DNA of 6,730 bases from Akkermansiaceae bacterium (GTDB lineage: Bacteria; Verrucomicrobiota; Verrucomicrobiia; Verrucomicrobiales; Akkermansiaceae), in contig JARFRT010000369.1 of NCBI GenBank assembly GCA_029287105.1, positions 1 to 6,730 of the forward strand, read 5' to 3'. Under the pieces are notes generated by a model that searched no databases, was not told the DNA's origin, and saw only the letters and a list, made by a program, of their open reading frames with translations. Below are positions 1-6,535 of the stretch, piece by piece. Both the position numbers and the translations under genes were made by a program. How positions within the stretch are numbered: position 1 is the stretch's first letter; every line of letters begins with the position of its first letter.

Positions 1-407
1 GCTACCTCGTCCGCATGGAGGAAATGCGACAGTCGATCGGCATCATCCGCCAGATTCTCGCGGACCTTCCCGATGGCCCGGTCAACATCGCCGACTCAAA
101 AAACATGCTACCCGCCAAGGACAAGGTGCTGACCAACATGGAGGAACTCATCCACCACTTCATCGTCGCTACCCAGGGCATTGAGGCCCCCGCCGGCGAA
201 GTCTACTTCGGCGCGGAAAACCCGAAGGGTGAACTTGGATTCTACATCAACTCCAAAGGCGGCGGCGTGCCGCATCGGATGAAAATCCGCTCCCCGTCCT
301 TCGTCAACCTCTCGATCCTCGCCCACATGATCCCCGGCCACATGGTTTCCGATGTCCCTGCCATCCTCGGCTCACTCGATTTCGTCATGGGCGAATGCGA
401 CCGGTAA
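1..407 (+). CDS. nuoD: NADH-quinone oxidoreductase subunit D, C-terminal part (partial)
   Basis: This is the last 134 residues of NuoD, the 49-kDa-type subunit of the complex I Q module, on the cytoplasmic side. With NuoB and NuoH it forms the quinone-reduction site. The frame is open from the first base, starting in mid-codon, and ends with TAA at 405-407. The visible part opens with YLVRMEEMRQSIGII, the usual stretch before the C-terminal domain. It carries the family segment KIRSPSFVNL and finishes with SDVPAILGSLDFVMGECDR, the classic NuoD C-terminus (GS-D-V-GE-DR). Full-length NuoD is about 400 residues, so roughly two thirds lie upstream of the window. It heads the visible operon, 93 bp before nuoE. 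Whether it is fused to NuoC cannot be seen. The identification is secure. Confidence 0.97.
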   Translation, partial: YLVRMEEMRQSIGIIRQILADLPDGPVNIADSKNMLPAKDKVLTNMEELIHHFIVATQGIEAPAGEVYFGAENPKGELGFYINSKGGGVPHRMKIRSPSFVNLSILAHMIPGHMVSDVPAILGSLDFVMGECDR

Positions 408-500
408 TCATCGGTCACGAGGCAATGGTCATTGGTTCCTATCCTGCCACATCAACCCCAGCAAAAGTCTGAAAAATTCTGTTAATTCTGTCTGAACAAA
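408..500 (+). repeat. nuoD-nuoE spacer with a 9-base tandem repeat
   Basis: This is the longest ordinary spacer in the operon at 93 bp. It has no ORF and no recognisable promoter or terminator. Its last third is AT-rich and contains two tandem 9-mers, ATTCTGTTA (476-484) and ATTCTGTCT (485-493). GTCTGAA also occurs twice, at 467-473 and 490-496. There is no Shine-Dalgarno motif before nuoE; the bases just before the ATG are GAACAAA. I have the impression that such 'ttctgttaattctgtct' tracts recur in intergenic DNA of related bacteria, but I cannot verify this here. Confidence 0.55.
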
Positions 501-1031
501 ATGGACACCCCCACCACCTTCCCACCCTTTGCGGTGACCGCCGAGATTGATGCGGATGCCGACGAGAGCATCAGCCACTATCCGGCTGATAAAAAACGCT
601 CCGCCGTCCTGCCGCTGCTGCACATCATCCAACGCAACTTCGGATTCATCAGCAAAGACGCCACCCTCTGGGTCGCCGAAAAACTCGGCCTCGAACCCAT
701 GCAGGTCCACGAGGTCGTCTCATTCTACCCAGGGCTGCGGGAACATGCGCCCGGCAAGTACCACTTCCGCGTCTGCCGCACCCTGTCCTGCGCCATGGCC
801 GGCTCCGCCGAACTCATGGACCGCCTCTGCGAGCTCACCGGCATCGACCGCTCCCAGAGCGACTCGCACCATAACCCGATCGCCGTCTCGCCCTGCGGCC
901 AGTGGTCGGTCGAATTCGCCGAATGCCTTGCCTCCTGCGGCACCGGCCCGGTCTGCATGGTCAACGACGACTTCCACGAAGAGATCCCGGCGGATAAGGC
1001 CCAGGAACTGCTCAACCAGTACAAGGCCTGA
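501..1031 (+). CDS. nuoE: NADH-quinone oxidoreductase subunit E (24-kDa-type, 2Fe-2S)
   Basis: NuoE is a 176-residue thioredoxin-fold [2Fe-2S] protein of the N module. It holds cluster N1a next to the FMN of NuoF. An N-terminal helical part (about 27-80, including HIIQRNFGFIS and VHEVVSFYPGL) is followed by the ferredoxin-like domain. The four ligands are in place as C92-x4-C97 and C142-x3-C146, in VCRTLSC and ECLASCGTGPVC. The start is ATG 501. An in-frame TAA at 483-485 leaves only a CTG at 492 as an alternative. The loop between the cysteine pairs (about 110-141) seems somewhat longer than usual and contains an extra cysteine, C132, in SPCGQWS. The gene lies 33 bp before nuoF. No Shine-Dalgarno sequence is visible. 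Confidence 0.96.
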   Translation: MDTPTTFPPFAVTAEIDADADESISHYPADKKRSAVLPLLHIIQRNFGFISKDATLWVAEKLGLEPMQVHEVVSFYPGLREHAPGKYHFRVCRTLSCAMAGSAELMDRLCELTGIDRSQSDSHHNPIAVSPCGQWSVEFAECLASCGTGPVCMVNDDFHEEIPADKAQELLNQYKA

Positions 1032-1064
1032 CCGGCGGGCACCCCATATCCATAAAGACCTAAG
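1032..1064 (+). repeat. nuoE-nuoF spacer with degenerate 9-base repeat
   Basis: This 33 bp spacer contains ACCCCATAT, CCATAAAG and ACCTAAG in succession (1041-1064), running straight into the nuoF ATG. They look like decayed copies of an ACCYATAAG-type unit, which is seen more clearly in the nuoF-nuoG spacer. A TAA at 1053-1055 is in frame with nuoF and rules out an upstream start nearby. The repeat reading is tentative because the copies are imperfect and of unequal length. Confidence 0.35.
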
Positions 1065-2459
1065 ATGAGTGACATCCAATATCTCCCCGGCAAGGAACCC
1101 CATCCTTGTGAATACCGCATGATCTTTAAGAACATCGATCGTGCAGGCTGGGACCCATCGATCGATTGCTATCTCAACGACGGCGGCTACGAACAGTTGA
1201 AAAAAGCCATCAAAATGGAGCCCCAGGCCATCACCAACGAAGTCAAAGCCTCGGGCCTCCGCGGACGGGGCGGCGCCGGCTTCCCCACTGGTGTGAAATG
1301 GGGGTTCATCCCGCCCAACAACACCAAGCCGGTCTACCTCATCTGCAACTGCGACGAATCAGAGCCCGGCACCTTCAAGGACCGCTACATCGTCCACCAG
1401 GACCCTCACCAGCTCCTCGAGGGCATGATCATCTCCTGTTTTGCCGTCGGCGCCCACACCGCCTACATCTACATGCGTGAGGAATTCCCCGAGGCCGCCA
1501 CCATCATGGAAAAAGCCATCGAGGAGGCACGCGCCAAAAACCTCGTCGGCAACGACGTCCTCGGCTCCGGCTTCGACCTTGAAATCTACATCCATCGCGG
1601 CGCCGGCGCCTACATCTGCGGCGAGGAAACCGGACTGATCGAATCGCTCGAAGGCAAACGCCCGTATCCACGGATCAAACCCCCGTATTTCCCGGCCGCC
1701 CTCGGTCTGTATATGGCGCCGACCATTGTCAACAACGTCGAATCCCTCTGCCACGTCAAACACATCATCGAGATGGGCGGCGGGGGCTACGCCCAGCTCG
1801 GCGTGGCCCGCAACACCGGCACCCGCATCCTCTGCGTCTCCGGCGACGTCCAAAAACCGGGCTACTACGAAGTCGAGGTTGGCAAAATCACCATGGGCGA
1901 GCTGCTCAACGACGTCTGCGGCGGTCCCAAGGAAGGCCGCACGTTCAAGGCCTGCATCCCCGGCGGCTCATCGGCAAAAATCCTGCGCTGCGACGAATCA
2001 TTCACCATCGGCCAGGGAGACGCCGAACAAAGCCTCTCGTTCTTCGATATCCCGATGGACTTCGATACCATCGCCGCCTGCGGGTCCATGGCCGGCTCCG
2101 GCGGCGTGATCGTCATCGACGACTCACGCAAAATCTCCTGGATCCTCAATAACCTCAACAGCTTCTACGCCCACGAATCATGCGGCCAGTGCACACCCTG
2201 CCGCGAGGGGTCGATGTGGATGAAAAAAATCTCCGACCGGATCGTTGGCGGCCACGCCACCCCCGACGACATCCAAACCCTCGAGGACGTCGCCTACCAG
2301 ATCGACGGCCGCACCGTCTGCGCGTTCGGCGAAGCCTCATCCTGGCCAGTCGAAGCGATCATCTCCAAATTCCGCGACGAACTCACCGCGGAAACCTCCG
2401 AAGACAACGACGACCTCTCCGAAGAAGCCAAAATACAGCTTCAATTCATCAGCCAATAA
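1065..2459 (+). CDS. nuoF: NADH-quinone oxidoreductase subunit F (51-kDa-type, NADH/FMN-binding)
   Basis: NuoF is the 464-residue catalytic subunit of the N module. It oxidises NADH, passes a hydride to FMN, and sends single electrons to cluster N3. The FMN/NAD-binding Rossmann-like region shows the glycine-rich signature GLRGRGGAGFPTG (64-76), followed by NCDESEPGTFKDR (95-107) and GAGAYICGEETGL (179-191), all typical of the family. The N3 [4Fe-4S] ligands are C373, C376 and C379 in HESCGQCTPCREG, and C419 in TVCAFGEA. The SLBB-like domain lies between them, roughly 245-330. A polar, acidic tail (about 441-455, ending in QLQFISQ) extends past the last conserved segment. ATG 1065 is the first start after an in-frame stop at 1053. 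The gene sits between nuoE (33 bp) and nuoG (36 bp). Confidence 0.98.
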   Translation: MSDIQYLPGKEPHPCEYRMIFKNIDRAGWDPSIDCYLNDGGYEQLKKAIKMEPQAITNEVKASGLRGRGGAGFPTGVKWGFIPPNNTKPVYLICNCDESEPGTFKDRYIVHQDPHQLLEGMIISCFAVGAHTAYIYMREEFPEAATIMEKAIEEARAKNLVGNDVLGSGFDLEIYIHRGAGAYICGEETGLIESLEGKRPYPRIKPPYFPAALGLYMAPTIVNNVESLCHVKHIIEMGGGGYAQLGVARNTGTRILCVSGDVQKPGYYEVEVGKITMGELLNDVCGGPKEGRTFKACIPGGSSAKILRCDESFTIGQGDAEQSLSFFDIPMDFDTIAACGSMAGSGGVIVIDDSRKISWILNNLNSFYAHESCGQCTPCREGSMWMKKISDRIVGGHATPDDIQTLEDVAYQIDGRTVCAFGEASSWPVEAIISKFRDELTAETSEDNDDLSEEAKIQLQFISQ

Positions 2460-2495
2460 CATGAGTCCTATAGGACCTATAAGACCCATACTGAC
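2460..2495 (+). repeat. nuoF-nuoG spacer with three 9-base tandem units
   Basis: This 36 bp spacer is largely made of three tandem 9-mers at 2466-2492: TCCTATAGG, ACCTATAAG and ACCCATACT. TCCTATAGGA (2466-2475) is also a perfect 10-bp palindrome. The tract stops three bases before the nuoG ATG and leaves no Shine-Dalgarno sequence. It resembles the weaker repeat in the nuoE-nuoF spacer. A 12-codon frame (2461-2499) crosses it, starting one base after the nuoF stop and ending with its TGA overlapping the nuoG ATG. Nothing indicates that this frame is a gene. Confidence 0.6.
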
Positions 2496-4247
2496 ATGAG
2501 CGACACCGACACCCAACAACTTCCCAAAGACATCGCCGCTGCAAAGGGGCTCGTCAACGTCCAGATCGATGGTCACTGGATCCAGGTTCCACGCGGGACC
2601 CGTATGATCGAGGCCTGCAAATTGGCGGAAAAGGAAGTCCCCCACTACTGCTATCACCCGAAGCTGTCATCACCCGGCAACTGCCGCATGTGCCTGGTCC
2701 AGATGGGGATGCCACCACGTCCGGCGCCGGGTCAGGATCCCGTCTACGATGCCGACGGCTATCAGGCCATCGGCTGGATGCCCCGACCCGTCATCGCCTG
2801 CTCCAACACCGTCGGCGAAAACATGGGCATCCGCACCCAGGGCGAGCTTGTCCAAAAATGCCGCGAAGGCGTCATGGAATTCCTCCTCATCAACCACCCG
2901 CTCGACTGTCCGATCTGCGACCAAGCCGGTGAGTGCCGACTGCAGGAGTTCTCGGTCGAACACGGCAAGGGCGAATCCCGGTTTAAGGAAGACAAGGTCA
3001 AGAAGCCGAAAAACGTCAAGATCGGCCCCCGCATCCGCCTTGACGACGAACGTTGCATCATGTGTTCACGCTGCATCCGCTTCATGGATGAAGTCGCCGA
3101 CGAGCCCGTGCTCGGGTTTACCGAGCGTGGCACCCATACCACCGTCGGCGTCTTTCCCGGTCGGGAACTCACCAACAACTACGGCCTCAACACCGTCGAC
3201 CTCTGTCCGGTCGGCGCCCTGACAAGCAACGATTTCCGTTTCCAGATGCGCACGTGGTTCCTCAAGGAAACCGACAGCATCGATACCAACTGCGGGACCG
3301 GTGCCAACACCACCATCTGGACCCGTGGCAACAAGATTTTCCGCGTCACCCCACGTCAGAACGATGATGTCAACTCCTGCTGGATGCCCGACTCACACCG
3401 GCTGAACTACGTCTGCCCGACCGATGACGACCGACTCACCGCACCGCTGATCAAGGTCGACAATGTGCACGAGGAGACTTGCTGGGAAAATGCCCTGGAG
3501 GCCGCTGCGGATGCGTTGAAACAATTCACTCCCGGCGAGATTGCCATCATTGCCTCCGGTCGCCAGACGAACGAAGAGCTCTTCATGATGCGCGCACTCG
3601 CGGCCGAGCTCGGCATCGAAAGCCTTGCCATCGTCGCCCGCGAAGAAGCGTCGGACGACATGCTCATTTCCGCCGACCGCAACCCGAACACAACCGGCGC
3701 CAAACTAATCCTTCAAGACAGCGAGGTCGCCGCCACCCTGGCCACATTCCGCGAGGGTGTTTACAGCGGTGACATCAAAGCCGTCTTTGTCGCGTCCGAA
3801 GACCTGCTCTCTGAGGCGGGCTTTTCAGCAGACGACCTCGAGGCCCTTGAGCTACTCATCTCGATCCACACGTCCGCCAATGCCACCGCCCAGGCAAGCG
3901 ACATCGTCCTGCCCGGTGCCGGTTCCGCCGAGAAGCGCGGAAGCATGGTCAACGTCGCGGGTCGACTGCAGAAGCTCAATGCCGCCTGCCTCCCGCCCGC
4001 TGACGCGCGCAGCGATTGGGAAATCATCCGCGACCTCGTCCTCGCCCTCTCCGGCGAATCAGCCGAGCAGGCGCCGCAAACCATTGATGCGCTTTTCCAA
4101 ATCATCGCCACCAGCATTCCCGAGTTCGATGGCAAGTCGCTCGCCTCGCTCGGTGACCTCGGGGAAACCATCACCGAAACAGGCGTCACCATCCCCCTGC
4201 TTGAGCGCGAGAATCAACGCAAGGCGCGCGGCGAGATCGTAGGCTAA
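2496..4247 (+). CDS. nuoG: NADH-quinone oxidoreductase subunit G (75-kDa-type), short form
   Basis: NuoG is the Fe-S wire of the N module. The N-terminal ferredoxin domain binds N1b through C52, C63, C66 and C102, with about 35 residues between the last two (GMPPRPAPG to ACSN), longer than usual. N5 has the His-Cys pattern H134-x3-C138-x2-C141-x5-C147. N4 uses C187, C190, C193 and C237 (RCIMCSRC, LCPVGA). From about 250 comes a molybdopterin-oxidoreductase-like domain that is catalytically vestigial in complex I. It ends with SDIVLPGAGSAEKRGSMVN (468-486), recognisable from the family. Of the four N7 cysteines only C266 seems to remain, so N7 is absent. At 583 residues it is much shorter than E. 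coli NuoG (about 900) and shorter than mitochondrial types, because the C-terminal domain is reduced. No frameshift is seen. ATG 2496 is the only plausible start. Confidence 0.97.
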   Translation: MSDTDTQQLPKDIAAAKGLVNVQIDGHWIQVPRGTRMIEACKLAEKEVPHYCYHPKLSSPGNCRMCLVQMGMPPRPAPGQDPVYDADGYQAIGWMPRPVIACSNTVGENMGIRTQGELVQKCREGVMEFLLINHPLDCPICDQAGECRLQEFSVEHGKGESRFKEDKVKKPKNVKIGPRIRLDDERCIMCSRCIRFMDEVADEPVLGFTERGTHTTVGVFPGRELTNNYGLNTVDLCPVGALTSNDFRFQMRTWFLKETDSIDTNCGTGANTTIWTRGNKIFRVTPRQNDDVNSCWMPDSHRLNYVCPTDDDRLTAPLIKVDNVHEETCWENALEAAADALKQFTPGEIAIIASGRQTNEELFMMRALAAELGIESLAIVAREEASDDMLISADRNPNTTGAKLILQDSEVAATLATFREGVYSGDIKAVFVASEDLLSEAGFSADDLEALELLISIHTSANATAQASDIVLPGAGSAEKRGSMVNVAGRLQKLNAACLPPADARSDWEIIRDLVLALSGESAEQAPQTIDALFQIIATSIPEFDGKSLASLGDLGETITETGVTIPLLERENQRKARGEIVG

Positions 4248-4282
4248 GGCCGAAGCCATCAGTTACCAATTACCAGCACCCC
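4248..4282 (+). repeat. nuoG-nuoH spacer with two 7-base units
   Basis: This 35 bp spacer contains the tandem pair TTACCAA (4263-4269) and TTACCAG (4270-4276), six bases before the nuoH ATG. No Shine-Dalgarno sequence is present. Two copies alone could be chance. It is listed because the other spacers show the same kind of short tandem pattern. Confidence 0.4.
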
Positions 4283-5455
4283 ATGGACCACGCCACACTC
4301 ATTTTCCTCATCAGCACGGCGGTGAAAATCATCGTTTTCACCTTTGTGCTGACCCTGCCGATCATCGCCTACTCGACCTATGCGGAACGCCGGGTGTCAT
4401 CCATCATCCAGGATCGTGTCGGCCCGAACCGGGTGGGTATTCCCCTGACACTCTTTGGCGGCAAAAAGGACATCCCGTTCTGCGGCCTCCTGCAACCGCT
4501 TGCCGACGGCCTGAAGGGATTGCTCAAAGAGGATCTGGTCCCCGGCCACGTACGTAAGTTTTTCTTCTGGATCGCCCCGGCCCTCGCCGCCGCCCCGGCC
4601 TTCCTCGCGCTCTGCGTCATCCCCTTCGGCAGCAGCATCAGCCTGTTTGGGGAAGACATCAAACTGGTCATCGCCGACATCGACGCCGGCCCGCTCTTCG
4701 TCTTCGCCATTGCCTCGCTCAGCGTGTACGGCATCACCATCGCCGGCTGGGCATCCAACAACAAGTACTCCTTTCTCGGCGGCGTGCGCTCGTGCGCCCA
4801 GATGATTTCCTACGAGATCGCACTCGGCCTCTCCGTCATCCCGGTGCTGATGGTCTTTGGCCAGCTCAACCTCTCGGACATTGTCCAAGCCCAAGCCGAC
4901 GGTGGCTGGACGCTGCTTCCCCTGTGGAACGAACATGGATCCGTTCTCGACGCCGCCTACTGGGCCAACTCGGGCGAACAATGGCTGCTGCTCATCCCGC
5001 TGACCATTTCCTTTGTCATCTTCACCACCTCCATCTTCGCAGAAACCAACCGCATGCCCTTTGACCTTCCCGAGTGTGAAACGGAACTCGTCGGCGGCTA
5101 CCACACGGAATACTCGTCGATGAAATTCGCGCTCTTCTTCCTCGGTGAATACGCCGCGATGATCGTTGGCTCGGCCGTCATTGTCACCCTCTTTCTGGGT
5201 GGCTGGTCCGCGGGCTTCGGCCTTGACAGCGCCATCTCCAACATCGCCTGGGGCAGCTTCAAACCGGGCGGCCTGATCCACCTCGCCATCTTCCTCGCCA
5301 AGGTCATCGCCTTTGTCATCTTCTTTATCTGGGTTCGCTGGACCGTCCCCCGCTTCCGCTACGACCAATTGATGAAGCTCGGCTGGGTCGTCTTTTTTGA
5401 ACTCGCCCTCGTCAACATCTTCATCACTGCCGGCATCATCATGCTGCTGAACTGA
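4283..5455 (+). CDS. nuoH: NADH-quinone oxidoreductase subunit H (membrane, ND1-type)
   Basis: NuoH is the membrane subunit that joins the peripheral arm to the membrane arm. It forms most of the quinone-entry chamber and the start of the proton-coupling path. The 390-residue protein has about eight hydrophobic helices, for example 6-32, 95-116, 135-156, 176-194, 234-253, 281-306, 333-351 and 367-389. Hallmark cytoplasmic loops are intact: ERRVSSIIQDRVGPNRVG (35-52), LQPLADGLKGLLKED (70-84), GGVRSCAQMISYEIALG (166-182), and the acidic loop ETNRMPFDLPECETELVGG (254-272) followed by YHTEYSS. Acidic residues E254, D261, E264, E266, E268 and E276 match the conserved charged quinone-chamber positions. 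It is longer than E. coli NuoH (325 residues), partly through a loop at about 203-232. It is followed by nuoI after 36 bp. Confidence 0.98.
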   Translation: MDHATLIFLISTAVKIIVFTFVLTLPIIAYSTYAERRVSSIIQDRVGPNRVGIPLTLFGGKKDIPFCGLLQPLADGLKGLLKEDLVPGHVRKFFFWIAPALAAAPAFLALCVIPFGSSISLFGEDIKLVIADIDAGPLFVFAIASLSVYGITIAGWASNNKYSFLGGVRSCAQMISYEIALGLSVIPVLMVFGQLNLSDIVQAQADGGWTLLPLWNEHGSVLDAAYWANSGEQWLLLIPLTISFVIFTTSIFAETNRMPFDLPECETELVGGYHTEYSSMKFALFFLGEYAAMIVGSAVIVTLFLGGWSAGFGLDSAISNIAWGSFKPGGLIHLAIFLAKVIAFVIFFIWVRWTVPRFRYDQLMKLGWVVFFELALVNIFITAGIIMLLN

Positions 5456-5491
5456 TCCGCATACTATCCACCTTCCACTGACCACCCCAAC
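5456..5491 (+). repeat. nuoH-nuoI spacer with 7-base units
   Basis: This 36 bp spacer holds three tandem pyrimidine-rich 7-mers at 5467-5487: TCCACCT, TCCACTG and ACCACCC. They are followed by CAAC and the nuoI ATG. There is no Shine-Dalgarno motif and no terminator. The units are degenerate, so the repeat call is moderate. Confidence 0.45.
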
Positions 5492-6058
5492 ATGGCCATC
5501 ATCAAAATCAAACGCCCCCAGCTCACACTTGCGGACAAGCTTTACCTTCCCGCAGTGATCAAAGGCCTGTGGATCACGCTCGGGCACGCCATCCGCTCGA
5601 TGCGCGGAAAAACCCACGGCGCCGCCCAGTTCAACTCGTCCGGCCTCGGGGTCACCATGCAGTACCCTGAGACCAAATGGGACGACCAACTCCCGGATTA
5701 CTACCGCGGTGTCCCCGCCCTCGTCACCGACGAACAAGAACGCGAACGCTGCGTTTCCTGCCAACTCTGCGAATTCATCTGCCCGCCCAAAGCGATCACC
5801 ATCATCCCCGACGAAATCGAATCCGATGACCCGTGGGCGAAGGTGGAAAAACGCCCCAAGGAATTTGAGATCGATATGACCCGCTGCATCTACTGCGGCA
5901 TGTGTGAGGAAGTCTGCCCGGAACAGGCGATCTACCTCCGCCAGGACTACGCCATGACCGGCCTGAGCCGTGCCGAGATGGTCAACGACAAGGAACGCCT
6001 CTACGAAATCGGCGGCGTGCGCACCGGGCTTGTTAACAAGTGGAATGAGCTTAAATAG
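5492..6058 (+). CDS. nuoI: NADH-quinone oxidoreductase subunit I (2x[4Fe-4S], TYKY-type)
   Basis: NuoI is a 188-residue 8Fe ferredoxin of the Q module. It carries clusters N6a and N6b, which relay electrons from NuoG to N2 in NuoB. Both motifs are perfect CxxCxxCxxxCP sets: C87, C90, C93, C97 (CVSCQLCEFICP) and C132, C135, C138, C142 (CIYCGMCEEVCP). Cross-ligation between the two sets is expected for the fold. The N-terminal amphipathic part (about 12-40, KLYLPAVIKGLWITLGHAI) fits the membrane-facing helix of the family, and YYRGVPALVTDEQERERC is the usual lead-in to the first cluster. ATG 5492 follows nuoH by 36 bp. Normally nuoJ would come next, but here a 520 bp gap with a foreign-looking gene intervenes. 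Confidence 0.98.
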   Translation: MAIIKIKRPQLTLADKLYLPAVIKGLWITLGHAIRSMRGKTHGAAQFNSSGLGVTMQYPETKWDDQLPDYYRGVPALVTDEQERERCVSCQLCEFICPPKAITIIPDEIESDDPWAKVEKRPKEFEIDMTRCIYCGMCEEVCPEQAIYLRQDYAMTGLSRAEMVNDKERLYEIGGVRTGLVNKWNELK

Positions 6059-6085
6059 GAAACAGGAAATCGGGATCAGGAAATA
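6058..6085 (+). repeat. Outer inverted-repeat arm, left (four 7-base units)
   Basis: Four tandem 7-mers lie immediately after (and overlapping the last base of) the nuoI stop: GGAAACA, GGAAATC, GGGATCA and GGAAATA. On the opposite strand they match the four units at 6536-6563 in the corresponding order, including the distinctive GGGATYA unit, at 22 of 28 positions. The preserved order of variant units argues that the two arms are inverted copies of one sequence, not independent low-complexity tracts. Confidence 0.7.
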
Positions 6086-6094
6086 GAAAAATAC

Positions 6095-6118
6095 TGCGGC
6101 TCTCGGGGAGCCGGTTAT
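6095..6118 (+). repeat. Inner inverted-repeat arm, left
   Basis: This 24-base arm reads TGCGGCTCT (6095-6103), C (6104), then GGGGAGCCGGTTAT (6105-6118). It is complementary to 6506-6528 over 23 base pairs, with C6104 as the only unpaired base. It ends four bases before the ATG at 6123. It can also fold on itself: CGGCTC (6097-6102) pairs with GAGCCG (6108-6113) around a five-base loop. GGGGAG (6105-6110) is 12 bases upstream of the ATG and is the only Shine-Dalgarno-like stretch near a start in the window. Pairing of the long stem would mask it. Confidence 0.85.
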
Positions 6119-6122
6119 AAAA

Positions 6123-6509
6123 ATGAAAGACGAGCTGAAAACATTTGAAGATCTGGAAGCCTACAAGGCGGCCAGAGAATTTCGTATTTTCATTGGCAAA
6201 GAAATCACCCCGAAACTCGTTGTTGCCAAGGAGTATGACCTCGTCAATCAAATCAAAATGTCGTCACGATCTGTCACCGCTAACATTTCCGAAGGCTACG
6301 GCCGTTACCATTATCTCGATACCGCTAAATTCTGTTCAAACGCCCGTGGTTCATTATGCGAAACACTGGACCACATCAACGTTGCTTACGACGACAAGTT
6401 CATCGATACAGACCTCTACCAACTTGCACGCACTGAATATGGAAATTCCATCAAATTGCTAAACGGATATATTAAGTATCTCCACAACAGCGCGAACAAA
6501 CCCAAATAA
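6123..6509 (+). CDS. Four-helix-bundle protein, 23S rRNA intervening-sequence (S23/IVP) family
   Basis: This 128-residue soluble protein belongs to the four-helix-bundle family (TIGR02436 / PF05635) first known from proteins encoded in 23S rRNA intervening sequences. The family also resembles the bAvd accessory protein of diversity-generating retroelements. Family landmarks are all visible: FEDLEAYKAAREF near the N-terminus (8-20), EYDLVNQIKMSSRSVTANISEGYGR (37-61) with the Q-I-x5-S-x3-NI-EG core, and ARGSLCETLDHI (74-85) with the GS-x2-ET motif. The helices fall at about 8-28, 38-58, 66-90 and 97-121. Its molecular function is unknown. It has no relation to complex I, is more AT-rich than its neighbours, and is tightly framed by an inverted repeat whose right arm contains its TAA. 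ATG 6123 fits the family N-terminus. It is probably co-transcribed with nuo. Confidence 0.92.
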   Translation: MKDELKTFEDLEAYKAAREFRIFIGKEITPKLVVAKEYDLVNQIKMSSRSVTANISEGYGRYHYLDTAKFCSNARGSLCETLDHINVAYDDKFIDTDLYQLARTEYGNSIKLLNGYIKYLHNSANKPK

Positions 6510-6528
6510 CCGGCTCCCCAGAGCCGCA
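6506..6528 (+). repeat. Inner inverted-repeat arm, right
   Basis: This 23-base arm reads ATAACCGGCTCCCC (6506-6519) then AGAGCCGCA (6520-6528). It is the exact reverse complement of 6095-6118 apart from the missing partner of C6104. The stop codon of the four-helix-bundle gene (TAA, 6507-6509) lies inside it. It has its own local hairpin, CGGCTC (6511-6516) with GAGCCG (6521-6526) around the loop CCCA. No T-run follows, so it is not a standard intrinsic terminator and readthrough into nuoJ is plausible. Confidence 0.85.
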
Positions 6529-6535
6529 ATCCACC

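Noticed and set aside
1359..1853. Open - strand frame of 164 codons opposite nuoF.
   Set aside because: Shadow frame with no recognisable domain. The + strand is fully explained by NuoF motifs.
2461..2499. A 12-codon frame starting one base after the nuoF stop and overlapping the nuoG ATG by ATGA, which could be a coupling leader peptide.
   Set aside because: It consists almost wholly of the 9-base repeat, has no ribosome-binding site and codes for a low-complexity peptide. The ATGA overlap is likely accidental.
4397..5764. A long open frame (455 codons) on the - strand opposite nuoH and nuoI.
   Set aside because: It is antisense to two unmistakable complex I genes. Its product is a low-complexity, Asp/Glu/Gly-rich chain without domains, as expected for a shadow of high-GC codons.
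6511..6526. GC-rich hairpin after the four-helix-bundle gene as an intrinsic terminator.
   Set aside because: No T-run follows; the downstream bases are CAATCCACC. Termination here would also silence nuoJ and the rest of the operon. It is better explained as part of the inverted repeat.
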